The notes: generated by a model not told the origin, from the sequence alone. Counted from the first letter of the stretch, positions 1 through 10,298 are shown. The stretch: DNA of 64,000 nucleotides from Streptomyces sp. DHE7-1 (GCA_016432725.1 JACJDG010000003.1:7532001-7596000); one strand, 5' to 3'. Numbers and translations are program-made.

Positions 1-2552
1 GTAGGGGAAGCAGATCAGGGCGCACTCCGCGGTACCGGCCGCCGGCGACAGCGGCTGGAGCAGCTCGGTGCGCTGCCGGCCCGCGCCGTCGAGCAGGGCC
101 GCGAGGTCGGCGAGGACCGGCTGCCGGGTGATGTCCTTCAGGGACACCGCGCGGTCGAGCGCGATGGTGAGCCGGACCGCCGTCAGGGAGGTGCCGCCGG
201 AGTCGAAGAAGTGGTCCGTCCGGCCGATCCGGTGCTCGGGCACACCGAGCAACTCGGCCCAGGCGGCCGCCAGTTTGCGCTCGGTCGGGGTGAGCGGCGC
301 ACCCTCTCGCTCCTCGGGGCCGTCGCCCGCCGCGGGTTCCGGAGTGCGCTCGGCCAACGCGGTGAGCGCCTTGCGGTCGGTCTTGCCGTTGGCGGTCAGC
401 GGCAGTTCCGGCTGCCAGTGGAAGGCCGAGGGCACCATGTAGCCGGGCAGCACGCCTCCCAGCGACTCGCGCAGCGTCTCCACGGTCTGCCGCTCACCCG
501 TGTAGTAGGCGATGAGGTGCTTGCTCCCGCCGCCCTGCTCGGCGACGACCACCGAGGCGTCCCGCACCCCGGGGACCCGCAGCAGCGTGTTCTCGATCTC
601 GCCGATCTCGATCCGGAAGCCGCGGATCTTGACCTGGTTGTCCCGGCGGCCCAGGAACTCCAGCCTGCCGTCCGGGTGCCAGCGCCCCAGTCACCGCCCA
701 GGTAGAGCCGCTCACCCGGCCGGTAGGGGTCCTCGCGGTACGCCTCCCGGGTGCGCTCGGGGTCGTTGACGTACCCCCGGCCCACGCAGACACCGGAGAA
801 CGCGATCAGGCCGGGGGCGCCCATCGGTACCGGCGCCAGCCGCTCGTCCACGACGTGGACGCGGACGTTGTTCACCGCGCGGCCCAGCAGCACCCGTTCG
901 GGCACCCGGTCCATGACCTCGTGGTTGGTGTCGTCCGAGGTCTCCGTCAGGCCGTAGGCGTTGAGCAGCCCGATCCCCGGCCGGCTCGCGAACCACCGCT
1001 GGACCAGCTCCCGTTTCAGCGCCTCACCGGTCACCGACACCCGGCGCAGATCGGGAAGCTCGCGGGGGTGCCGCTCCAGGTACGCGACCACGACCTCCAG
1101 GTACGAGGGCACGACCTGCGCCACGGTGACCCGGCCCTCGGCCAGGGTGTCGACGAACCGCTCCACGTCCACGATCACGTCCTGCGGGACCAGCAGCGTC
1201 CGCCCGCCCACCAGCAGCGCGGACACCAGTTGCCACAGCGAGATGTCGAAGCACTGCGGAGCCGTCTGCGCCACCACCGAGCCCTCGCCGATCCCGAGGT
1301 CGTCGATCTTGGCGAAGAGGTGGTTGAGCATCCCCGCGTGCTCGCACATCGCGCCCTTCGGCTCGCCGGTGGAGCCGGAGGTGAAGTAGATGTAGGCGAG
1401 CTGTCCCGCGTCCACCCGCACCCCGGGGTCGTCCTCGGGGTGCGGCTCCGCGTAGGCCTCCTCGACCAGCAGCTTCGCGGTGTCCGAGAGCGTGGCGAGC
1501 GCCTCGTCGAGGGTGGCGGTGCTGCCGGACTCGGTCAGCACCAGGCGGCAGCCGGCCCGGGACAGGGTCGCCGCGATCCGGCCGGCGGGGAAGTGCGGCT
1601 CGATCGGCAGGTACACACCCCCGCCTTGAACACCGCCAGCGTCGCGGCCAGCCAGTCGAGGTCGCGTTCGGTGACCACGGCGACCACGTCCTCGCGGCCG
1701 ACCCCGCGGGCCAGCAGGGCCCGGGCCAGCCGGTTGGCGCGCGCGTTCAGCTCGCCGTAGGTCCACTCCCGGTCGCCCCGCACCGCCGCCACGGCCTCCG
1801 GATGCTCCCGGGCCCGCCGCTCGAACAGTTCGTGCGCCCGCGCGTCCGGCAGCGGCCGGTGCGGCCCGGCGAACCCTTCGAGCTGCTCGCGCACCTCGTC
1901 GTCGTCCAGCAGGCTCCGCTCCGTGTGCCCGGCGTCCACGTCGGCCGTCATCAGCCGCAGCGCCGTCAGGTGGTAGCCGGCGATCCGCTTCGCGCAGGCG
2001 GCGTCCAGCACGTCCGTGCGGTACCGCAGCCGCAGCACCGGCCGCTCTTCCCCGCCGGTCCAGCGCACCTGCAGCACGCCCTCGTCGGCGAAGGTGTCCG
2101 CGGCGTCCGGGGCCCGAGCACGACCTCGTAGGAGGGCTCGGTCAGACCCAGCTCCCGCCGCAGCTCCGCCACCGGGAACTCCCGGTGCTCCCGGACCTCG
2201 GCCTCGGCCCGCCGGGCGGCGGACACCAGCTCCAGCCAGGATCCCGGGGGACGGTGAGACGGCAGGGCAGGGGTTCTCCCCGCGGGCCCGCGGCGTACCC
2301 CGTCACCACGTCCTGCTCGCCGGAGAGGGCGGCCAGCACCTTGGCGTGCGCTGCCAGCAGCAGTGCGCCGGCCGGCGCCCCGCACCGCTCGGCGAGGCCG
2401 CGCACCGCCTCGGCGACGTCGCCCGGTACGGCGGCCTCGAACTCCGCCGTTCCCGGCACCGGCTCCCGGACCCACCGCGGCACCGAGGTGGCACCGCCGG
2501 CGGTCAGCACACGGCTCCAGAACTCCCGGTCCGCATCCACGCGCGCTCTCAT
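1..2552 (-). CDS. Nonribosomal peptide synthetase: half-condensation, adenylation, carrier, thioesterase (3' end outside window)
   Basis: This modular enzyme activates one amino acid as an adenylate, holds it on a carrier Ser and probably releases product with a thioesterase. In order I see the C-terminal half of a condensation domain (start 'MRARVDADREFW', no HHxxxDG motif), an adenylation domain (YIYFTSGSTGEPKG; FDISLWQL; NAYGLTET; LTANGKTDRK), a carrier with FFDSGGTSL, and a thioesterase opening (CALICFPY) cut by the window edge. By eye the ten substrate-pocket residues read D-I-W-S-S-T-A-D-D-K. The two acidic residues hint at a basic amino acid, but this is inference. The start has an upstream GAGGAAGG and follows the Pls-like gene by 13 nt, so they are probably one operon. 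The frame breaks near 690, 1622, 2115 and 2247, each repairable by one base in a G/C run. I treat it as intact. Confidence 0.85.
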
Positions 2553-2565
2553 CGAATGGCCTTCC

Positions 2566-5164
2566 TCAACTCACCGTCACCGAAGTGGCGCCGGCCGGGC
2601 ACGGGGGTGCCGCCAGGTCGCCGTCACCGGGCCGGCCGGCGGCCTCGGGCATGTCCACGGCGGGGTTGCCGCCCCACCGCGCGTGCGGCGGGACCTCCTC
2701 GCCCTTCATCAGGAAGGAGTCGGCCGCCAGCACGGCGCCGTCGCCCACCGTCACGCCGTAGTGCACATGGGAGCCGACGCCCAGCGTGCAGCCGACCCGA
2801 GGGTGGTGCCCTCGGACTTGAACGTGCCGTCCTCCTGCGAGTGGCACTGGATCTTGCTCCCCGCGTTCAGGGTGCAGTCGTCGCCGATGACGGTCAGTGT
2901 CCGCTCCGTCAGGTAGCAGCCGTCGTCGAACACCCTGCGGCCGATGCGCACGCCCATCAGGCGCCAGGCGAGGCTCTTGAAGGGGGTGCCGTTGAAGATG
3001 TTGAGGTGACGGTCCGGGACCTTCCACAGGCGCTCGTGCCGCCAGAACAACGGGTCGTAGATGGAGCACAGCCGGGGCCGCAGCCTGCGGAACCGCATGA
3101 TCAGGCGTTCCACCAGGACGTGGTAGAGCGTGGTGAAGAGCAGCGTGACCGCCAGATAGAGGGCGATGACCACCTGCCCGGCGATGCCGTACAGGTCCAC
3201 CGAGACGAGGGCGAACAGGGTGAGCCCGAAGGTGTGCACCCACCTGGCGAACAGCATCACGCCCATCGAGCGCAGGTTGTAGCGGTTCTTCGCCGCGAGC
3301 CGCCGGCGCAGCGTCTCGCCGGTCCTGAGGTCGTCGAAGCGCGCGTCCCGGTCCACCGTCCGGGGAATCTCGAAGCACGGCGAGCCGAGCAGCCCGACGC
3401 CTTCCCTGACCTCCCCGTCGAGCGGCACCATCACCTTCGTGGCCAGCAGGCAGTTCTCGCCGGTGCGGCCCCCGGCGGGGTACGCGATGTTGTTGCCCAG
3501 GAAGTTGTGCGCCCCGATCGACGTCCGGGAGAGCCGGAACGACGTGCTGGAGTAGTCCGCGTTCAGGACGGAGAGTCCGTCGGCCACCATCGTGCCGCTG
3601 CCCACGGTCACCAGGAACGGGGTCTCGTGCTGCACCTCGGTGCCGAAGTTCGATCCCGTCTGCTCCACGTGCGACAGGTCGTAACCGAGCCCGCGCAGAT
3701 AGTGCACGATGTAGGAGCTGTCGCCGAACAGCCAGGCGAAGAACCTGATGTTCGTCATCCGGGCGGTCGCCCGGTGCGCCGCGTAGTGGAACCCGTAGAG
3801 GGGGTAGACGCGGTCGGGCCGGACCAGCGGCCTCAGCAGGCGCGGCACGGTGTACAGCACCAACAGGCCGCCCACCAGGAACCCCCCGAAGAGCACGAGG
3901 GACAGCAGCAGCGCGTCGGGGATCAGCTCGGCCCGGGACAGCGCGGCCGTCTGGGGCTCCAGTCGCTTTCCGAGCGCCGGGACCTCGGTGAACAGCATGT
4001 ACATTCCGCCCACGGCCAGGGGGATGTACAGGAAGAAGAGCTGGGCCAGCGTCACGAAGCCGAACCAGGCCCGGCGCGCGCCGCCGCACGCGGCCGGTTC
4101 GACGCGCACGTAGTCGGTCCCGCCGGGCTCCGCCGGGGAGCCGTGCCAGCGCTCGCCGTCCGGGACCGCCTGGCCGCGGTGCAGCGCCGAGGAGTGGCCG
4201 ATCTGCGCGTCGTCACCGATCGAGGTGTCGATGTCCAGGATGGTCTTCTCACCTACGAAGGCGCCCCGGCCGAGGGTGATCCGGCCGGTCTGGATCCGTC
4301 CGGAGTGGGCCCGGTAGCCGAGCAGGAAGGAGTCCTTGCGGATCACCGTTCCGGCGCCGATGGTCACCAGGTCGGTGCAGACCGGCACGGAGCGGGTGAG
4401 GATCGTGACCCCCTTGCCGACGCGCGCGCCCAGGGCCCGCAGGTACAGCACGTACAGCGGGTTCCCGACGAAGAGGATCATCGGGTTCGCGTGCAGCAGT
4501 ACCTTCAGAAGCCAGAAGCGGAAGTAACGCGGGCCCCAGAGCGGGAATTCGGCCGGCTTCCAGCGGCCCACGAGCACCCACTTGGCGACCACGGGGAACA
4601 CGCACAGGGCGATGAACCCGAGGCCGCCGAACAGCAGCGACCGCACGTAGATGTCGGCCGCTCCCGAGCCGGCCGCGATCCACCGGTAGCCGCGGTCCGT
4701 GACGAACCCGGCGACCAGGGAGTACGACAGGAAGACGAGCAACTGGGAGAAACCGCAGAGGAAATGGTTACGGCTGCTCGGGCGCGGTACCCGGTCGGGC
4801 ACGTTGTCCGGTGCCTGCGACGAGACGGCGGGAGCGGCCGCGGTGGCCTGGGGGCGGCGGTTTCCGCGAGAGCGGCCGCCAGGCTCCGGATCGTGGGGTA
4901 CCGGTAGATGTCCTTCATGGACGGGGAAGGAAGGTCGGTCCGCTTCCTGACGCGGGCGCAGAACTGCGCCATCACCAGGGAGTTGGCGCCGAGGTCGGTG
5001 AAGAAGTGCCCGTCCACCGGTACGTTCGCGACGCCCACGACATCGGCCAGCGCGGCGGCGAGTTCTCTCTCGGTGTCCGCTTCCGCCGGACCCGCGTCGT
5101 TCCGACTGGTGACCGTGCCTTCGTCCGGTCCTGCTATCTGGACCTCGGAGGACTGTTCCACCAT
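2566..5164 (-). CDS. Pls-like carrier-transmembrane-LbH protein lacking an adenylation domain
   Basis: The layout matches the membrane half of epsilon-poly-L-lysine synthetase (Pls/PosA family). An N-terminal carrier domain has its pantetheine Ser in LGANSLVM (about residue 60). After it come three pairs of membrane helices, each pair followed by a soluble domain with left-handed beta-helix hexapeptide repeats (for example GAGTVIRKDSFLLGYRAHSG). In Pls those soluble domains link aminoacyl units into a chain. Known Pls proteins (about 1,300 residues) begin with an adenylation domain. This one (about 865 residues) does not, and the next gene supplies one. The start MVEQSSEV has an AGGAG-type ribosome site. 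Frame breaks near 2801 and 4855 are repaired by one G or C. The product is predicted at the cytoplasmic membrane; its monomer and whether it makes a polymer or oligomer are unknown. Confidence 0.85.
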
Positions 5165-5606
5165 TCGATCTCCTGCAGGGCTTCTGGGACAGCCGACGGC
5201 GGGGCGCGGCCGGTCCGCGGTCCGCGTGGACCGAAGGTCGGCCCGACCGGGCCGTCGGAGGTTCTTGGCGTGTCATTCCTGATCACGAACCGCCAGCTTC
5301 AGTTTCGTTCGATCACCCTGAGACTGCCACTTCGCGGCCTTGGTCATGGTTATTACGAATGACCTGGATGCCGGGATTTACCGGCCCTCCGGCCCCCGGA
5401 GGCTCGGGGCGGATCACCCGACCGGCGGTCCCCGGCGCACCCCGCGGCAGGCCGTCCATGCCCCCTCCGGCCGGAGCGCCCATGCTCGCGTGAGCCCTGT
5501 ACGCGCCCCCGCCGGGGCGAGCAGACTCCGCCGTGCCGGCGAGCCGGCACCGGGGCGCCGCCACACCGGCTGCCCAGTCGTCCCACAGGAAGGCAGGTCG
5601 GCCACC
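5165..5606. other. Divergent intergenic region, 442 bp
   Basis: This stretch separates the minus-strand Pls-like/NRPS operon from the plus-strand FAD-domain gene. It has a locally A+T-richer part around 5280-5370, the likely location of the divergent promoters, but I cannot assign -10/-35 boxes with confidence. I see no RNA gene or repeat. Open frames here are short and have no recognisable content. Confidence 0.5.
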
Positions 5607-6317
5607 GTGCTGCTGCGTCTGCCCACGTCCGTGTCCGAAGCGCAGGAGTGCCTGGCCGAGGGAGCCGTGCCGGTCGGCGGGGCGACCCTGGTCTGGGCCG
5701 CCTGGCAGCGGGACGGCTTCCCCGCGCGGGCCATGTCCCTGCGGGAACTGCCGGAGGCCAATGTGATCGGCCGCGAGGAGCTGGGCGCCGCCGTGGTCCT
5801 CGCCCGCCTCGACGACCGGGTGCCGGACGTGCTGCGTCGTGCCGCCGCCTCGGTGGGCACCGGAGCCGTGCGCCGGACGGCCACGGTGGGCGGCAACCTC
5901 GTGGGCAGCGCCCTGCGGTGTCTGCTTCCGCCCGCGCTCGTCCTGGACGCCCGCGCGAGGGTGCTGGGTCCGGACGGTGTCCGGGAGACCGGCCTCGCCG
6001 AGGCCGCGGCCGGACGCGCGGTGCTGCTGGGCGTGCACTGGCGGGAGCCGGTCGCCGCCGCGTACCGCAAGTTCCCCGGCGCGGAAGGCGGCCCGCCGCC
6101 CCTGGTCGTCGCCTCAGCGCTGCACGACGGCGGGCGGGGCCCGCGCCTGCGCGTCGCCGTGCGCGCCGGCTACGACGTGCTCAGCGAGGACGTCGGCCGC
6201 GGCGCGGATGCCGAGGACACCCTCGGCGCGCTGGGCGAAACGCCTCTCGGCGCGCTGCCGCCGGTGGTCTGGGAAGCCGTCCGGGAGCAGGTGTCGGGCC
6301 TCCTGGACCGGCCGTAG
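5607..6317 (+). CDS. FAD-binding domain protein, xanthine/CO dehydrogenase medium-subunit type
   Basis: The 236-residue product resembles the FAD-carrying medium subunit of molybdenum hydroxylases. It has the early GGATLVW segment and the conserved RRTATVGGNLVG loop that in this family contacts FAD. It stands alone: no iron-sulfur or molybdenum subunit lies next to it, unlike the complete operon at 24397-29221. The frame is open further upstream, to about 5340, but similarity to the family begins at the GTG chosen here, which follows an AGGAAGGCAGG ribosome-site-like run. It may serve a partner encoded elsewhere or be an orphan. Substrate unknown. Confidence 0.7.
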   Translation: MLLRLPTSVSEAQECLAEGAVPVGGATLVWAAWQRDGFPARAMSLRELPEANVIGREELGAAVVLARLDDRVPDVLRRAAASVGTGAVRRTATVGGNLVGSALRCLLPPALVLDARARVLGPDGVRETGLAEAAAGRAVLLGVHWREPVAAAYRKFPGAEGGPPPLVVASALHDGGRGPRLRVAVRAGYDVLSEDVGRGADAEDTLGALGETPLGALPPVVWEAVREQVSGLLDRP

Positions 6318-6341
6318 GGGTCGTGGAGGGGTGGCGCGAGG

Positions 6342-6876
6342 TCAGGCCCACAGCTCCCGGCTCTCGCACACCCGGGCCCCCATGTTCCGCTCCATCATGC
6401 GCAGGGCCGCCTCCGCCAGGTCCGCGTGGATGTGCGCCACCGCGTCCCGGGGATCACCACGTCGAAGTGCCTGATGTGGGCGTCGAGGGAGGAGTAGAGC
6501 ACGCACTGCTCGGTGACCTGGCCGGTCAGCACCAGCCGGTCGGTCCCTGCTGGTGGAGCAGGTACGTCAGCGGGGTGTCGAAGAAGATCGAGTGGCGGGC
6601 CTTGACCACGAACAGGGACCTCCGGTCGGGCCGCAACGGCTCGACCAGCTCGGCGTGCGGTCCGGCCAGCGCGTGCTCCAGCAGTTCGCCGTGGTGGGAG
6701 CGCCACTCGCCGAAGTTGTCGTTCACGTAGATCACCGGCACGTCCTCGCGCCGGGCCCGCCCGAGGAGCCCGGTCAGCACGGGCACGACGGAGGCCACCG
6801 AGGGGAGCAGCAGCTCGGCGTCCTCGTGGTCGTAGGTGTTGATCATGTCGATGACGATCAGCGCGGTCCTGCCCAT
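6342..6876 (-). CDS. Isochorismatase-like cysteine hydrolase
   Basis: About 178 residues of the isochorismatase/nicotinamidase fold. The catalytic Asp sits in the N-terminal ALIVIDMINTY motif, the Lys in VKARHSIF, and the nucleophilic Cys in LTGQVTEQCVLYSS. The substrate cannot be told from sequence; relatives hydrolyse nicotinamide, isochorismate or ureido compounds. Frame breaks near 6463 and 6547 are both repaired by adding one G to a short run (CAGGGA to CAGGGGA in the second), after which the family motifs read through to RELWA-stop. The start is the ATG before GRTALIVID. The gene is divergent from the leaderless gene at 6978 and convergent with the FAD-domain gene, 24 nt away. Confidence 0.8.
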
Positions 6877-6943
6877 GCCGGCAGAGTTCCACTTCTGGGG
6901 GCGGGCAATCGGTCGGTGACAGATAACGATCTCGGCGAACACC

Positions 6944-6977
6944 TTGCGTTATCCCCATGCCCCTCTAGCCTCCGGCC
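6944..6977 (+). promoter_or_regulatory. Probable leaderless promoter for the gene at 6978
   Basis: TTGCGT (6944-6949) and TAGCCT (6966-6971) are 16 bp apart, and the ATG at 6978 lies six bases after the -10 box. That places transcription start at or next to the start codon. No ribosome binding site precedes the ATG. Leaderless transcripts with this layout are common in Streptomyces. Confidence 0.55.
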
Positions 6978-7934
6978 ATGGCTTTTCTATCGCGCCGCCG
7001 CCGAGGGGCACGCCTGGCGCCGGAACTCGGCGACCAGGATCTGGGCAGGCTGCTGAAGTCCCTGCTGGCGACCACGAGGACCGGAACGATCGCGACGACG
7101 GACCTGTGCGCCGCCCAACTGTCCCGGCTCCTCAGCCAGGAGCCGGGGGACTGGGACCGCCGTACGCACCGGATGGGGGTGCTGGGCGGATTCCTGGCCG
7201 GATCGCATCTGGCGCGGTCCTGGGCCGCCCGCGAGCCGGGGGACGTGAACGCGCTCGTCCTGCACGCCTGGACCGAGGTCGCCCACGCCCGCGCGAGGGG
7301 CGGTCTGGAGGACGCGGCCGGCACCGTGGACCGCTGTCTGCGGGCCGCCGAACTCGCGCCGGAGGACCCCACCCCCTGGGTCGCCCTCCTGGCGGTCGCG
7401 CGTGCGGAACGCTGGGCGCAGCCCCGGGTGTTCGGGGTGTGGAACGAGGTGCTCGCGCGTGACCGCTGGAACCGTGAGGCCTATCTGAGCATGCTGGGCT
7501 ATCTGAGCCCGGAGGAGGCCGGATCGCGCATCCAGGTGCTGGAGTTCGTGGACACCCTGCGGGCCCGGATGCCTGCGAACGCCCCCTGCGCGGCGACGGA
7601 ACTCACCGCCCAGGTCCAGCAGTACCAAGCCGTGCTCGACCGGGGCGGGTTCGAGGCGCTGGTGGCGCGCAACCACTGGTCCCAGGCCATGGCGGCGCAG
7701 GCCCTCGACCGGGTCGTCCACACCTGGGTGCGGCCGGGGTTCCTGAGCCACGCCGCGGCCCCGGCCGATCTCAACGTCCTCGCCTACGCGTTGCTGGCCG
7801 CCGACCGGCGGGTGGAGGCCCGTGCGGTCTTCGAGCTGCTCGACGGCACCGTCACCGCCTGGCCCTGGCAGGCCGGCGGCGACCCGGTGGAGGAGTTCGA
7901 GCAGGCGCGGCGCAAGGCGACGGCCGGTATGTGA
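6978..7934 (+). CDS. Conserved hypothetical protein with TPR-like helical repeats
   Basis: A 318-residue soluble protein with no signal peptide or membrane helix. It is rich in Ala, Arg, Leu and Trp, and the repeated helical pattern (for example LVLHAWTEVAHARA, EDPTPWVALLAVARAERW, LNVLAYALLAADRRVEARAVF) suggests tetratricopeptide-like helix pairs. I do not recognise a catalytic motif. It stands alone: the flanking isochorismatase is divergent and the SGNH hydrolase converges on it. The start is chosen for the nearby promoter boxes and the basic N-terminus MAFLSRRRRG. A protein-binding role is a guess from the fold only. Confidence 0.7.
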   Translation: MAFLSRRRRGARLAPELGDQDLGRLLKSLLATTRTGTIATTDLCAAQLSRLLSQEPGDWDRRTHRMGVLGGFLAGSHLARSWAAREPGDVNALVLHAWTEVAHARARGGLEDAAGTVDRCLRAAELAPEDPTPWVALLAVARAERWAQPRVFGVWNEVLARDRWNREAYLSMLGYLSPEEAGSRIQVLEFVDTLRARMPANAPCAATELTAQVQQYQAVLDRGGFEALVARNHWSQAMAAQALDRVVHTWVRPGFLSHAAAPADLNVLAYALLAADRRVEARAVFELLDGTVTAWPWQAGGDPVEEFEQARRKATAGM

Positions 7935-7952
7935 CCGGCACGCGGCGCGGTC

Positions 7953-8762
7953 TCAGAGCGCGGCGGTGAGCAGGGGGAGGTAGCCGAGGGACTGGCCGGT
8001 GGCCGTCGGGTGGTAGGACTCGCCCAGATCCAGCCAGTCGACACTGTGCAGCCAGGGTTCGGACGAGCAGATACCGTGCCCGTCGAAGGCGGTCCGCACG
8101 TCGACGAAGGTGAAGCCGTGGGCGGCGGCGCGCGCGGCGATCACCTGGTTGAGATGGTCCGAGGCGTCGTTGAGCGCGGACCGTTCGGTGTCCGGCAGGC
8201 CGCCCGAACACGCGCCGTTCAGCTCGTACAGGCGCGGATAGCCCAGCACCACGACGCGGGCTGCGGGCGCCTTGCCGCGGATGGCCGAGTAGAGACGGTC
8301 GAGGTCGCCCGGCAGCGTCCCGTCCGTGGCGGCGCGCGCCTTGGCCACGGCGGACAGGCACGTGCCGCTGCCGCCCAGCACGCAGGCCGCCATCACACTG
8401 GTGAAACCCGCGTCCCGGCCGCCCGCCGTGAGGGTGACCAGACCGGTGTGCGGGCCGAGCGGGCCGAGCTGCTTGTTCAGCACGTCGCCGGTCTTGGCGC
8501 CGTCGCAGGCGGTGAAGCTGAACGACGAGGGGGAGTGGGCCGCGGCCCACAGGGCGGGGAAGGACAGGTTGCTGCGCAGGCAGCGCGGCGCGGCGGTGAG
8601 GTAGCTGCCGGCTCCGACCCCCGCCGAGTAGGAGTCACCGAGGGCCACGTACCCCGTGGCCGCGATGCCGGGTGCGGCCGCCGTGGCAGCGGGACCGGCG
8701 AGGGTGCAGACGGCCGCGAGGAGGAGGGCGGCCGCCCAGGGGACTATGCGGGACTTTCTCAT
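7953..8762 (-). CDS. Secreted SGNH/GDSL-family lipase or esterase
   Basis: 269 residues beginning with a Sec signal peptide (MRKSRIVPWAAALLLAAV... ending near ATAAAP). The mature part opens with block I GYVALGDSYSAGVGAG, where the Ser is the nucleophile, and carries GGRDAGF (oxyanion-hole Gly). Block V is DLGESYHPTATGQ with the catalytic Asp/His pair (in this family D-x-x-H; here the His follows ESY). Paired cysteines are spread through the chain, as in Streptomyces extracellular lipases with disulfide bonds. It hydrolyses ester bonds outside the cell; acyl-chain preference is not visible. It is monocistronic and convergent with the upstream gene. Confidence 0.88.
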   Translation of the reverse strand: MRKSRIVPWAAALLLAAVCTLAGPAATAAAPGIAATGYVALGDSYSAGVGAGSYLTAAPRCLRSNLSFPALWAAAHSPSSFSFTACDGAKTGDVLNKQLGPLGPHTGLVTLTAGGRDAGFTSVMAACVLGGSGTCLSAVAKARAATDGTLPGDLDRLYSAIRGKAPAARVVVLGYPRLYELNGACSGGLPDTERSALNDASDHLNQVIAARAAAHGFTFVDVRTAFDGHGICSSEPWLHSVDWLDLGESYHPTATGQSLGYLPLLTAAL

Positions 8763-9110
8763 GACTCTCCTCTATCCCGGCCCGGCCGGCGCCGCCCGCG
8801 CCCGCTCGCCGTGCGGCCCGGTCCGGTTGACGGACGCCGCCGGTCATGGCGCCGGCGGCGGCGCCCGGCGACGGCGGGAGTGCGGACCGCGTCCGGGCAC
8901 CGCGGTGCGGTGCCGACCCCGGCGGACTTCACCCGATGGGCCGTCACCCGGCCGGCGGAGCACCGGGGCCGCTTACATCGTTGAATCGATGGCCGCATTG
9001 GCATGGACCTGACGTGCAAACCGGGGCTAGGCTCTGCCCCGCCACACATCAGAGCGCTCTCAGGCATCGGCTGTTCCACCCCACTCCTGGAACGACGAAG
9101 GGCAACCCCC
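8763..9110. other. Divergent intergenic region, 348 bp
   Basis: It lies between the minus-strand lipase and the plus-strand protease. It contains the operator-like inverted repeat at 8976-8991 (listed separately) and A+T-richer sequence from about 8985 to 9060 that should hold the protease promoter. Nothing suggests a coding or RNA gene. Confidence 0.5.
8976..8991. promoter_or_regulatory. Operator-like inverted repeat CATCG-N6-CGATG
   Basis: The arms CATCG and CGATG are exact complements around TTGAAT. With flanking bases it reads TTACATCGTTGAATCGATG. Its left 11 bases are identical to part of the site in front of the sugar-binding protein gene (16065-16079), which suggests a LacI-family operator. 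It lies about 120 bp before the secreted protease start. Confidence 0.5.
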
Positions 9111-10282
9111 ATGAGACGCACCAGACTTGCGCACACCGCCCTGGCCGCACTCCTCGTCCTCGGCGGACTGGGCGCGGCCGGCACCTTCCCCGCCTCCGCG
9201 ACCGGCTCGGCCGCCGGACCCGCCACTACCGCACGGTCCACCGAGCCCGCCTCCGACGGGATCGTCACCGCCATGCGACGGGACCTCGGCCTGACCCGCA
9301 CCCAGGCGGTGGCCCGGCTCGCCGCCGAGAAGGCCGCCGCCGCCCTCGACCCCGAGGCGCGCCGCACGGCGGGCACCGCCTATGCGGGCTCCTGGTTCGA
9401 CGCCCCGAGCGGGCACTTGACCGTGGCGCTCACCCGCAGCGCCCCGGCCACGACCCGCCGGGCGATCGAGCGCTCCGGCGCCACCGTCCGCACCGCCGAG
9501 CGCAGCGCCCGGCAACTGGACGCGGCCAAGGCGCGCATCGACCGGCTGACCGCCCCTCGGGGATCAGCGGCTGGCACGTCGATCCGAAGGCCAACACGGT
9601 CGTCGTCGAGGTCGTGCGCGGCGAGCGGGCCGACAACGATGTCCGGCGCTTCCTGGCACAGGCCCGCCGGACCGGGCCCGTCACCGTCGAGGCCTCCTCG
9701 GCTCCGCGGACCCTCGCCGCCGGCACCGTGGGCGGCGACCCGTACTACACCGGCAACGTCCGCTGCTCCATCGGCTTCTCGGTGTACGGCGGCTTCGTCA
9801 CCGCCGGGCACTGCGGGCAGCCCGGCGCCGGGGTCAGTGGCTGGGACCACTCCTACATCGGGACCTTCCAGGGCTCCTCGTTCCCGGACAACGACTACGC
9901 CTGGGTCAGCGTGGGCAGCGGCTGGTGGACGGTGCCGGTGGTGCTCGGCTGGGGCACGGTGCCGGACCAGCTCGTACGCGGTTCGAACGTGGCGCCCGTC
10001 GGCTCCTCGGTCTGCCGTTCGGGATCCACCTCGCACTGGCACTGCGGCAGGGTGCTGGCGCTGAACGAGACCGTCAACTACAGCCAGGGCGCGGTGCACC
10101 AGCTCACCAAGACCAGCGCCTGCGCCGAACCCGGGGACTCGGGCGGCTCCTTCATCACCGGCGACCAGGCCCAGGGCGTCACCTCCGGCGGCTGGGGCAA
10201 CTGCTCCAGCGGCGGCGAGACCTGGTTCCAGCCGGTCAACGAGATCCTCAACCGGTACGGTCTGACCCTGCACACCTACTGA
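9111..10282 (+). CDS. Secreted serine protease, streptogrisin/alpha-lytic family (S1)
   Basis: A prepro-protease of about 390 residues. It has a Sec signal peptide (MRRTRLAHTALAALLVLGG), a pro-region with the alpha-lytic-type segment GWHVDPKANTVVVEV, then a mature chymotrypsin-fold domain. The triad is visible: His in FVTAGHCG, Asp in NDYAWVSV, Ser in EPGDSGGSF. Cysteines around the His and Ser fit the usual disulfides. One frame break near 9555 disappears if GCCCCT is read as GCCCCCT, joining pro-region to protease; I treat the gene as intact. The likely role is extracellular protein degradation. A 12-bp-stem terminator follows the stop. Confidence 0.88.
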
Positions 10283-10298
10283 CCGCACGCGGCGGCCC

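Noticed and set aside
2016..4907. A 963-codon open frame on the plus strand across the Pls-like and NRPS genes
   Set aside because: It is the GC-rich shadow of the minus-strand genes: low-complexity Arg/Pro/Gly/His/Gln text, no domain motifs, while the minus strand shows continuous carrier, membrane and LbH motifs.
9111..10282. Calling the broken protease, asparaginase, amidotransferase and others pseudogenes
   Set aside because: Every break is repaired by one base, all of the same kind, and catalytic residues on both sides are intact, which fits read errors better than decay.
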